NCBI GenBank assembly: GCA_904066235.2
Contig: CAJFCV020000006.1
Location: 12,214,001 to 12,278,000, forward strand
DNA length: 64,000 bases
Direction: 5' to 3'
From: Bursaphelenchus xylophilus
Lineage: Eukaryota > Nematoda > Chromadorea > Rhabditida > Aphelenchoididae
Part shown: one piece after another, positions 31,252-42,323 of the stretch
Position numbering within the stretch: position 1 is the first letter of the stretch
Layout of the letters: each line of letters begins with the position of its first letter
Notes under the pieces: model-generated
What the model was told of the DNA's origin: nothing
Database searches by the model: none
What the model saw: only the letters and a program-made list of their open reading frames with translations
Translations under genes and position numbers: made by a program

Positions 31252-34200
31252 ATGTTCGAAAGCCTCGACCAAAGAACGGTGGGCAGCCAATCGCCGGAGG
31301 CGGATTCCACCTCGCCGCCGCTGCAGGGCTCCTACAGCGACGATGTGGAGGACTACCAGCCCAGCGCCGAGGATCAGGGCAAGTGCTGTCTGGTGTGCGG
31401 CCACATCTCCCACGGCTGCCACTTCGGGATCCTGGCGTGTCGCGCGTGCGCCGCCTTTTTTCGACGAACCGTCGCCGAAAAGAAGGTCTACAAGTGCAGA
31501 CAGAATTGCAAATGCCCGATAAGGAAAGGTAGGAGGGATTTTTGAGATTTTTTAATTTTAAAAATTTTCAAAAAATCAAGAAAATCCATTTTTCCGCTTT
31601 TTTAAAAATTTTTAAAAATCGAAAAAATCAAAATTTCAAAATTTCATTTTTAAATATTGCTCAAATTATAAGTTTTAATTTTTTACAATTTTTAAAAATT
31701 TTTCGGGTTAAAATATTAGGTTGATTCAAAAGTTTTTCCACATGTCTTTAAAAAATTTTAAAAAATTTAGACCAAAGCCAGTGGGCCTGATATATATCTT
31801 GTTAGAAAGAGAGCTGTTTGTAGGTTATAGTAGATTAATAACTTTTTACAACTTAGCAATTTGTGGTAGTAGCGCCGTGTTAAACCTTAACTACTCGAAG
31901 GAAGAAAAAGTAAACCGCCGGCGTTACGTCTAGAGTGGCTGCATCTTCTTAATATTCTAGAATATGGTATGCCTGTATGTAATCTCTATGGCATCGAGGA
32001 CAATTTGCTATAGGGCTAGTCGAAAAATTTTTAGTGCGAAAAATCTAAAATTAGGGTCTGGCAAAAGTAGACCCTGTAGACGCAGCTATTAGAAGCACTA
32101 AGAGATAACGCTTTCCGTTATTGTAGTGTATGAGTAGCACTACAACGCCAACACTAAACATTCGCGCTAGCTTTAGCTATGCGGCAGAAAAATCGAATCT
32201 TTCTAATCTACCAATATTTTACGAAATTTAGGGGATTTTTACAAAAACGTTTTCTGTTCATTACTCTCGCCCGGTATCCTAGTTATTTAATAAATAATTG
32301 ATCCCACTTGACATACACTATCAGTTGCTAGACGCGCTAAGCTGAAGGTCCCCTTGCCGTACCAGTAAAAAAATTACAAAAATTCGCCTAAAAGTGCAGT
32401 TTATGCTACTTTTCTACCTTATAAGGCAATTTCAGTTGGTGACTTTTTGAATGTATCATCAGCATACTGCCTTTGTACAACCTGAATGGCAGCCGAGTCA
32501 AAAAATCTAACTCCTTTCAAAAAATTTTTAAAAATCTGCTTTTGATCGGTAGCTCGGCTCTCCGGCCAACTTTATGGGATGCTACAAAAAACGTCAGTGT
32601 AGATATAAGTAGAGAAATAAATTCAGAAGAAACTACAGCCATCCCCAGTACGAATAACCCAAAACCCGAGACTTTTTAGTGGGCTGGAAAATTGCTAGGG
32701 CCCGGGATATTCACCATGACACAAACGGAGAAATTTTTAGTATTTTTGAAATATTCTGAAAGGAAGCTTGTAGAAAATAAAATGCTACGAATCAAAAATT
32801 TTGCAATGTTCTGCCCCATACATCTATGCTTTCAGTTTTAACGTACATTCAATCAGGCTCCAGGAATTTTATTTTGAAGTGTCTCAAAAAAATGTGGAAA
32901 AACTTTTGAATCAACCTAATAGAAGGGATTTTTGAGCTTTTTTTAATTTAAAAAATTTTCAAAAAATCGAAACAAATATTTTTTTTATTTTTAATAATTC
33001 AAAAAAAAAATCTGAAAATTCAAAAATTCAAAATTTCAATTTTAAATGTCTTTAAATTATTAATTTAAATTTTTTATAATTTTTTAAAATTTTTTCATGT
33101 TAAAATAGAAGGGATTTTTGAGATCTTTGAATTTTAAAAATAGAAAAAAATAATTTTTTTATTTTTAATAATTCAAAAAAAAATCTGAAAATTCAAAAAT
33201 TCAGAATTTCAATTTTAAATGTCATTAAATTATTACTTTACATTTTTTATAATTTTTTTAAATTTTTTTTCATTTTCAAAAATCCCAAAAATTTCCCTCC
33301 AAAATTTTGCATCCAATCCCCCCAACAATCCACCGACCAAATCACAAAACGTTCGTGACGTAGAGCACTAAAATCCACTTCCTTTTCAGAAATGAGAAAC
33401 ATGTGCCGTGCGTGTCGTTTCAAGAAATGTCTGGCACTCGGAATGAATAAGAAAGGTAAGCTAATTTCCACATAATCTTTGGGTAAAGGCCTTGCATTTC
33501 CTTGTCTTTAATGGACAAGTAATTTTGCACTTTACTCCCCTCATGCTAAATTGTAAGGTTTTGTTGGGCGATAAAATCTCCGACCTCTCCATGTCGAACC
33601 ATTTTTCAAGCAAATCATAACGCATGTCGTTGTGTTCTGGTCGTCTTGACGGAGTCAACGGACCAGTTTCGCTTTGGGAAGGCGTCTGATTTGTGTTCTA
33701 ATTTAGGGAATTTGAGGGTACTCCGACTTTTCGGCGTATTTCTGGGATTTTTCGTCGCGCACGGGATTTCGGAAAGACTCAACATGTTTGAAACCACTGA
33801 ATGAAGTAGAAAGCATGACATAAACCATAAAGGAAGAGGAAGGGGACATTTTATACGATAAAACACATTTTTTTGCAAATTAGTCGCATCTTGCCATAGT
33901 ATTCTAGCAATCCGGCGCTTGCTCATTTTAATGGAAGCATAGGGATGAAAAAGGCGAAGGAGGCCGAAAAATGTCGGTTGCGGGACATTTTATACGATGA
34001 AACAGGTCTTTTCTGATTTTGGTCTCCTCTTGCCATGGTTTTGTTAAAAAATGTAAATTTTTATGGTTTCTGTACAAAAATGCCATAATAAATCCATCCA
34101 ACTCGAATTTTACCGTTTGCGGGACATTTTATACGATGAAAAATATCTTCTGTTAGTTTGGTCTCCTGTTGCCATAGTGTTATTAAAAAATATAAATTTT

Positions 34201-37200
34201 TACGTTTCTTATACAAAGATGCCATAAAAAATCCAGCCAAAACAAAATATATTATTTGGGAGACATTTTATACGATGAAACATGTCTTTCGGTATTTTGG
34301 TCTCCTCTTGCCATAGTTTCATGAAGTTTAATTTTTTCCTAGCCCCCTTTGCTCCTATTCGATTTCCAGGGCATAGTCTAGTTATTAGTAGCCAAAGTGC
34401 CCAGTAAACCCCTCCAAATTTCCTAAAAATTTCAAAAAATCCCATTTTAGACGTCCAAATGAACCGCGACCCAATTGGGCGCCGGAAAGAAGTGAAAGTC
34501 ATTGAATGCTGCGGTCCCAGCGATGCGTCCTGCTGCTCCACCTCGCAACTGCCGAGCCAGAGCACTGTTCTGGATCAAACCCCCATCACTACCTCAATCC
34601 CGCTGCTGAATTCGGTGAACTCGAACGTTTTCTCCTCCCTCGACCTGAGCGCCATCTCCTCCACATTCACGTGCTCGTTGCTGAACCAGAAACCCGCCGA
34701 CCTGGTGAACAGTCAGGTGCTGGTCATGCCACATGGCATCCGGAATCTGGGCCAGCCCTCCACCGTCGCTCTGCTGCCGTACACGCCGCCGGCCGGGCCC
34801 AGTTTGTTGCAGCGAATGCACGAGGGATATGCGAACTATCAGAGCTCACAGAAATCGTTGTATACGGTCATGTATCCGGACAATATTTTTAGCAGTGACA
34901 TCTATAGGATGGTCAAGCATTCGGAGCATTTGAAAATGGAACGTGGATGCCTGAGCTTGATGTTCAGCATGGTGAATGATTGGTTCCAGCCGTTCGACAC
35001 GCTCACACATGATTTGAAGGTCAGTGCAGGGGGTTTTGAGATTTTTGGGGTGGAAAAAAAGTGTTGATGAGTGTTTTTTTTTCAAATTTTTGGATTTGGA
35101 TGTTTTTTTTGATTTTTTTGTATTTTTTCAAAAAAAAAATAAAATAAAATAAAATAAAAAATAAAAATTTTAAAAATAAAAAAAGTAAAATTAAAAAAAA
35201 AAATTTTTTGTAATTCTTGAGATTTTTGGATTTAATTTTGCAAAATTTTCCAACAAAACCCAAAAAATTTTTTGTTTTTTTTTTTTTTTTTTTTTAAGAT
35301 TTTTTTTCTTAATTTTCCAAATTTTTCTAACAAAAAATCAAAAAAAAAAATTTTTTTTATTTTTAGAATTTTCCAAATTTTACCAAAAAATTTTATTTTC
35401 AAAATTTTTTTTTTGCTTTTTTTCAAATTTTAACTCCCTTTTTTACAGGTAGTAGTCCTAAGGGCATTTTCCTCGACCTTCTGTCACTTGGACCAAGCCT
35501 ACAAAACAATGAACGCGTTCCCCAGCGAAGAAGACTCCCGATTTGTCCTTCATTACGGTCAATACATTGACGGAAATAATATGGAATACTTTTTCCAGGA
35601 AGATAAGGACCCATCCGTCGCTGCACAGTGAGTTTTTTTCGATTTTGAAAAAAAAAAATTTTTTTGATTTTCGATTGAAAAAATTTTTTTTGATTTTTGC
35701 ACTGTGCAGAGGCTCAAAAAAGTTGATTGCACAGTGCAAAAACCAAGTTTGATTGCACTGTGCAATTTTATTTAATTTTTGCGACATCGCACAGTGCAAG
35801 TTCAAAAATCGATTGCACTGTGCAATTTTGGCGACATCGCAGCTTATTTTGCACCGTGCAATCGGAAAAATTAATTGCACTGTGCGAAATAAAAAAAAGA
35901 TTGATTGCACTGTGCAAAAAATTTAGCGCGACATTGTGCACAGTGTAGACGGCTTTTTTGCGGTTTGCACAGTGCGAAAAGATAAAAATTCACAAACTGC
36001 ACTGTGCATAAAATTTGAAAGAAAAGTTTTGAATTTGCACAGTGCAGTCGACAAAATGGAATGTGCGTTAGCGACAAGTATGGGAAACAGTTCAAAATGC
36101 ACTGTGCAAAAGAAAAAAATTGATTGCACTGTGCAAAAAATTTCGCGCGACAAATTTGCACTGTGCAAACGGCTTTTTTGAGTTTGCACTGTGCAAAAAA
36201 AGGAAAATGCACAGTGCGTTAGCGACAACTATGGGAAAAAGTTCAAAATGCACTGTGCAAAACAAAAAAATTGATTGCACTGTGCAAAAACTTCGGCGTG
36301 GAAAATCTGCACTGTGCGGACGGCTTTTTTGAGTTTGCACTGTGCATTAGCGACAAGTGTGGGAAAAAGTTCAAAATGCACAGTGCGAAAGAAAAAATTA
36401 TTGACCGCACTGTGCAAAAAATAAGGCGCGACAAATTTGCACTGTGCAAACGGCTTTTTTGAGTTTGCACTGTGCGTGGGAAAAAGTTCAAAATGCACTG
36501 TGCGAAACAAAACAAATGTCCATGCACTTAATGAAAACACTAAAATATATTTTTTCCAGAATGTGTAAACCAGTCATGGCCCGGGCCCGTCATTTGGTCG
36601 CGAAAATGCGACGACTCCAAATCCGGGAAGTGGAAATCGCCGCATTGGCGGGAGTGATTCTGTGGAATGAGATCGGGTTGACCACCAGCTACGAGGGCGC
36701 GGACAAACTACGGGATCGGATTTACTCCGAATTACACAGCAATATCATCATCACGTACGGTGTCAGCGAAACGGGTGCCCGCATGGGAACACTGTTGTGC
36801 TTGCTGAACGATTTACATGTAAGTGGGCTCTGGGCGACGTTTTATACGATGAAAAATGTTTGTCCGAAAAATGAGGTCATTTTTACAAAAATGAAACAAA
36901 ATTTGGCCCGGTGACATTTTATACGCTGAAAGTTAGAATCTGAGAAAATGGGTGACATTTTATACGATGAAAAGTGCTTTTTGGGTAACCGTTGGCATTT
37001 GCATTTGGCAATAAATTCAAAAAATTTTGGGCCTGGTCACATTTTATACGATGAAACTTTAAAGATGAGAAAATTGGTGACATTTTATACGATGAAAAGT
37101 GTTTTTGCTAAAAATGGGCCATTTTGTATGAAAATAAAAAAAGTGACGTGTTATACGATGACTGTTCAAATCTGAGAAAAAAGTGACATTTTATACGATG

Positions 37201-37682
37201 AAAAGTGTTTTTTGGGTAACCGCTGACATTTTGCAATTAATAAAAAAAATTTGGGCTGGGTGACATTTTATACGACAAAAATTTAAATATGAGAAAACGG
37301 GTGACATTTTATACGATGAAAAGTGGTTTTGGGTGACCACTGAATTTTGTTACAAAATTCGAAAAAAATAGAGCTAGATGACATTTTATACGACAAAAAC
37401 TACTTTAGAAATATCGAGGACATCTTATATGATAAAAAGTGTTTTTTTGGGTAACCGCTTGCATTTTATAACAACTCAAAAAATACAATGCTAGGTGACA
37501 TTTTATACGACAAAAATTTTTTTTGTTCTAAAAGTAAAATTTCATACAAAAAAAAACGCTTTTAAAATACGAGCAATGACCAAACATATGATTTTTTTCA
37601 GGTGATCTCACGGGAGACCAGCGAGTCTACCATCATTTCCAAGATTTTCAACCCGCACGTTTGTGACATGTACGACGAATAA
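31252..37682 (+). CDS. Nuclear hormone receptor, supplementary (HNF4-derived) type
   Basis: Exons 31252-31528, 33390-33455, 34451-35019, 35449-35627, 36560-36818 and 37602-37682 join in frame to 1431 nt (476 aa), all with GT-AG borders. The DNA-binding domain lies at about 45-112. Finger 1 uses C46, C49, C63 and C66 with P-box CRACAAFFRR. Finger 2 uses C82, C88, C98 and C101 (x5/x9/x2 spacing). KDVQMNRDPIGRR follows the fingers. A Ser/Pro/Leu hinge leads to an all-helical ligand-binding domain (about 230-476) ending HVCDMYDE. It is a DNA-binding transcription factor whose ligand is unknown. TTCTTCAG at 31235-31242, 9 nt before the ATG, looks like a trans-splice acceptor. An in-frame ATG also exists at 31195. 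Intron 1 holds a mariner-type element. Introns 3-5 hold odd short arrays. The poly(A) signal is at 37735-37740. I do not assign an nhr number. Confidence 0.92.
31716..32919. mobile_element. Non-autonomous mariner-type element (copy 1)
   Basis: 1204 bp. Ends TTAGGTTGATTCAAAAGTTT and its complement form about 28-bp inverted repeats, close to the mariner family's TTAGGTTGxxxCAAAAGT. TA flanks both sides (31714-31715 and 32920-32921). No transposase motif is readable in any frame. It sits in intron 1 of the nuclear receptor gene. A close copy lies inverted at 54829-56033. Confidence 0.9.
32920..33260. repeat. Direct repeats of intron 1 splice-proximal DNA
   Basis: The phrase AGAAGGGATTTTTGAG followed by A/T-rich sequence occurs at 32921 and 33107, and a close relative (AGGAGGGATTTTTGAG) lies at the intron start (31531). 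The spacing of the last two is about 185 bp. Confidence 0.55.
33840..34300 (+). repeat. TTTTATACGATGAAA repeats, receptor intron 2
   Basis: Four dispersed copies of GGGACATTTTATACGATGAA-type units at about 33842, 33980, 34120 and 34258. Each is followed by similar text about GGTCTCCTCTTGCCATAG, giving units of about 140 bp. Confidence 0.8.
35060..35440. repeat. A/T homopolymer-rich intron 3
   Basis: Nearly pure A/T runs, including AAAATAAAATAAAATAAAA near 35140 and a 26-T tract near 35280. No other signal is seen. Confidence 0.7.
35695..36510. repeat. GCACWGTGC palindrome array, receptor intron 4
   Basis: About 26 copies (counted by eye) of TTGCACTGTGCAA or its complement in 810 bp. The larger part is organised as about 130-170-bp units with the phrases GCGCGACAAATTTGCACTGT, CGGCTTTTTTGAGTTTGCAC and GCGTTAGCGACAA. 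The 5' splice site of this intron itself reads GCTGCACA|GTGAGT, one end of the same motif. Open frames here merely translate the repeat. Confidence 0.9.
36830..37530 (+). repeat. TTTTATACGATGAAA tandem array, receptor intron 5
   Basis: About a dozen copies of GTGACATTTTATACGATGAA or its GACAAAAA variant, in alternating longer units containing TTTTTTGGGTAACCGCT. The array begins 15 bp after the exon 5 donor. Confidence 0.88.
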
Positions 37683-37734
37683 CGCTCCTTTGTTTCTCCT
37701 TGCCCCCTTATTGTGCATTTCAAACAACAGATTT

Positions 37735-37740
37735 AATAAA
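37735..37740 (+). terminator. Poly(A) signal of nuclear receptor gene
   Basis: AATAAA 53 nt after the stop codon, in ATTTAATAAATGTATTG. Confidence 0.75.
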
Positions 37741-37759
37741 TGTATTGAAAATCGTATCC

Positions 37760-38231
37760 ATTTTCGTAATCGGCATAACAAACCAAAGCTCCGCTAGATT
37801 TTCACATGTCAAAAGTTGAATTTGAATAAATTTGATTATCGGTCAACGACCTCCGTGCGAAGAGTCGCAACGCCGGAAAACAGCGGCTGGAAAGAGCTGG
37901 AAACGGGATGAGGGCCGCTGGCGTGAAAAAAAAACCAAACCCGAGCCATAATCCGCAGCGTTTCGATTGCCCGATTATCATTCCGCACAAAGTTATTTGT
38001 GACCCCAAAACCCTTCGGTTTCCTCGCTAAACCTCATCGTGAACATAGCCGCCGCTCTTGCTAGGACCGCTGCTATTTAGCGCCCACTTAGAGCCGAGAA
38101 ATTTTGTTTGGTCTTCTATGAATTTCAAGTTCAAGAAATTTGATTCACTTTGATTAGCACTGTAGAAGTTGTTTATTGCGCTGCGAACAGTTGTTTTAAC
38201 GTGATCTCAAGTCTTTTCTGCGACGGCTTTC
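37760..38231. other. Intergenic: receptor end to ClC start
   Basis: About 470 bp with no repeat family recognised. It presumably holds the ClC promoter. A possible trans-splice acceptor for ClC (TGATCTCAAG, ending about 38211) is weak. Confidence 0.45.
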
Positions 38232-39411
38232 ATGGGCCAGGATAAGATGAATGACCAACTTCAACGCGAGCTCAAGACCTTGGACCGGTCCTATAGCTAC
38301 GAGCAAACCGTGGTAAGTTTTTGGATGTGGAAAATTGATCAGTTTTTTTATTGGAAAAATAATCCCAGCGAAAATTCTGTTGGCAAATCGATAAGGTTTT
38401 AAAAAATAGTCCATAGAATTTCAAGGTTGTCGAAAAAAAGTCATGGATTTCACAAAAAATGCATTGCTATAATACGGGAAGTACACCAAGTGCGACGCGC
38501 AGATTTTCTTTTAATTTTGCACACATATTGTGTTTAGAGCATGTATCAATCTCTGAAAGTTTCAGCTCATACTTTGTCAAGGCAGCCGAGTTATTGACCA
38601 ATCTTTGCGGCTGAGAGAGTACTTAAAAAGCGGAGAGCGGTCAGAGAGAAAACACTTTTTGGTCGTATCTTTCTTATATAGTTTCGTGCAAAAAAATGTA
38701 TTTTTTTGTGAAAAAATTTCCCCTTACGGTAGAATATGAAATTTTTCATGGCAAAATTCAAAAAAATTCAAAATTGTTTAATTTTTCGGACAGAAAATCT
38801 CAACCACTGCACGCCCACGCTGATAGGAACCTAGACAAAAGAAAAAAAGTTCTGCAAATCTTCGGCGACTCGCACCGTGCATCCAGCCCAAACAGTGAGT
38901 TTGCACAGTGTAATTAACTAGGCCTTCCTGAAAGTCACCGGACGGAACTTTGGGGTTTCCACTGCGCGAAAAAATCAGGGTGCGAGCGACAGCCGAAAAA
39001 AGCCTATTGCATGGTGCAAAAAGGAAAAAAATTTCAACGTGACCTGCGATGTAGCTAAAATATAGTCGTGTAAATTTCCACGACTATATTTTAGTGTATT
39101 TTTAGCAAAGCACAAGCTGAAAACCTCGTATAAGTTTTAGTATATCTAATGGGAAACTTGGACAAAGTTGTTATAAATTTTGTTCTTCAGCAACTCGGTC
39201 GCTACCGTCTCGACAGCGAAGACGAAGACAAGCCGGATGAAGTTGACGAAAAGCAAAAGAAAAAGGGCGGGAAGAGCGTCCGCTTCCACGAGCACGATCC
39301 GCGCGAGGACTGGAAAGAGGAGCGCAAATCCAAGACATGTCTGGGGCAATTGACGAAAGTTTGCTGTCAAATGAGGCCTGGTAAGACAGTCAACGTATAC
39401 ACAATATATAA

Positions 39412-39459
<48 letters not shown>

Positions 39460-42291
39460 CTATATTATATGTATGACATTTCTTTAGCCCTCACATGGCG
39501 ATCAATTCGCTCCACGTTGGTGGACTGGCTTCTGTTGGCCATACTAGGGATTGGAATGGCCATAGCGAGTATGGTGGTGGATGCAATTATCGATTATCTC
39601 AATAAATGTGGGTAAAATACGACATCTGTTCGAACTTGCCTTTGATTCCAGTTCAAATTGTGTTGTTGACATTAAGCGGGTCGTTTGAGTCGGAAGCCAC
39701 CAACTACCTCTTGACATACCTCTCTTGGGTCGGCTACACGGAGATGCTGGTCCTCTGCTCCGCCATGTTTGTACATTACATTGCGCCGCAAGCAATTGGT
39801 AAGGGTTGAAATGACCGGCGGATGTCGCAATTCCAAAATTTTAATATACAGGGTGGGCCACTCGAAACTGACAAGTTGTTTCTTTGAATTTCTCCGCGGA
39901 GACTCCGCCGATTTTTCCAAAATTTAGATTTTTCTGGAGCTGAGACCCGCCATTTTCAACCGACTTACTTTCAAGAAAATATATTTTGAATTGACCTTTC
40001 CATGCCTTCTCAAAGTTTTGAAAAATTATTTTCAGGCCGAAACCGCTAAAACTTGGAAAATTTTTGGAATGATTTTGAAAAATTGGTCATTTTTCCGAGT
40101 TCTTGGGTGAAATTTTCTTTGTTTTACCTCAGATAGTTATCAAATATTGTTCCAAAAACAATTTTATTTAACAATCTGATTATTAATGTTTCTGTCTGGG
40201 TTATTATGCCCACCTCCTCTCGCATCACAAACTTGTAGTGGCTTTGAGAGTCATGAGCAGTTAAAATTACGTATCGTGGATACGTAATTTTAATTACGTA
40301 TCTGAGCTTCAAGATGCCCCAAGCCTGACTCGATAACGATTGACGTCGAATTTTTCAATCTTTTCTGAATTTTTTTTTTTTTTTTTTTTTTTTTGAGCGT
40401 TCGTGCCCTAATAGTAATACAAACAACCCTCTTGTGGCTTTCAATTTGCTTTAAACAAGTTTAAGGCGAGCACTAGCAACTTTTTACTCCACGATTTCCC
40501 AAAAAAAACCAAAAATTTTCCAAGTGTGAGAAAGTCAATTGAAAATCATTCCAAAAATTTTATAAGATTTAGCGGTTTCGGCCCGAAAATATTTTTTCAA
40601 AACTTAGAAAAGGCATGGAAAGGTTAATTCAAAATATGTTTTTTTGAAATTCAGTCGGTTGAAAATGGCGGGTCTCAGCTCCAGAAAAATCTAAATTTTA
40701 GAAAAATCGGCAGAGCCTCCGCGGAGAAATTCAAACAAACAACTTGTCAGTTTCGAGTGGCCCACCCTGTACAGGGTGTTTCAAGAAATTCCGCGGAAAG
40801 TCGTCGTCGATTTCTCGGCGCTCAGCCACAATATCCAAAAAATTTTTTTTTTGCAGTAGAAAGAATGTAGTGGGCGGTTTTTTGCCTAAAAAGATTTTTT
40901 TCTACGCCGACGCGGAATGCAGTGTATTCGGCGGAGACATTTGATAGCTTTTTTGCCAATCCCACTTATCTCAAACGCTTTATTACGAATTTTGACGGTT
41001 CAAAAGAGGATGAATCTTGAAGATTGAAGGAGGATTTGCATATTTCTATGTTTTTCAAGTATTCGGCGAAGGTATGGCGGATGCTTTCCATATCGGCGGA
41101 GGCCATAACTCATCTTCGGACAAAGACACAGAGCTGGGAAATGGCTCGAAATAATTCCTGTGCTCTGGTTAACACCATCCTTCATCATTTCTTATGAAAA
41201 TCAAATTTTTTCTCAGTTTGGCGGAGGAATCGGCGGAGGCCATAACACATCTTTGGTTAAAGATACAGAGCTGGGGAATTGCTCAAAATGATTCATGCGC
41301 TCCACACTGGGGTTAGTCAGAGCACATGAGTCATTTTGAGCCATTTCCCAGCTCTGTATCTTTGTCCGAAGGTGAGTTATGACCTCCGCCGATTCCTCCG
41401 CCAGATTGAAAAGAAGTGTGATTTTCATAAGAAATGACGAGGGATGGGGTTAATCAGAGCACATGAGTCATTTTGAGCAATTCCCCAGCTCTGTATCTTT
41501 GTCCAAAGATGTGTTATGGCCTCCGCCGATTCCTCCGCCAAACTGAGAATAAATTTGATTTTCATAAGAAATTATGAAGGATGGTGTTAACCAGAGCACA
41601 GGAATCACTTCGAGCCATTTCCCAGCTCTGTGTCTTTGTCCGAAGATGAGTTATGGCCTCCGCCGATATGGAAAGCATCCGCCATACCTTCGCCGAATAC
41701 TTGAAAAACATAGAAATATGCAAATCCTCCTTCAATCTTCAAGATTCATCCTCTTTTGAACCGTCAAAATTCGTAATAAAGCGTTTGAGATAAGTGGGAT
41801 TGGCAAAAAAGCTATCAAATGTCTCCGCCGAATACACTGCATTCCGCGTCGGCGTAGAAAAAAATCTTTTTAGGCAAAAAACTGCCCACTACATTCTTTC
41901 TACTGCAAAAAAATTTTTTTGGATATCGTGGCTGAGCGCCGAGAAATCGACGACGACTTTCCGCGGAATTTCTTGAAACACCCTGTATAAATTCCAAGAT
42001 ATCAGTCTGTCGGGAAAATAATGAAGTGAAAAGAAATTTCACTTTCCCACGAAAAAAAAACACTTTTCATCGTATGAAATGTCACCCGTTTTCTCATATT
42101 TAAGTTTTTGTCGTATAAAATGTCACCCAGCCCAAATTTTATTTATTAATTGCATAATGTCAGCGGTTACTCAAAAAACACTTTTCATCGTATAAAATGT
42201 CACTTTTTGACAATTCATTTTCTCGCCGTGGCGATGCGATTTTTGATGCGACAGAGTGCTCATTACTTTCCCGACAGGCTGATATATATAC

Positions 42292-42323
<32 letters not shown>

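Noticed and set aside
32473..32679. Possible transposase fragment within the mariner-type element (and its twin at 55069-55263)
   Set aside because: Both copies are open but show no helix-turn-helix or DDD catalytic motif, so coding is not supported.
35695..36510. CRISPR-like appearance of regularly repeated short palindromes
   Set aside because: Spacing is irregular, units are in both orientations, spacers are themselves repeated, and the setting is a nematode intron.
35870..36540. Overlapping frames rich in Cys-Thr-Val-Gln and Phe-Ala-Gln-Cys
   Set aside because: They are translations of the GCACTGTGC repeat on both strands, inside a receptor intron.
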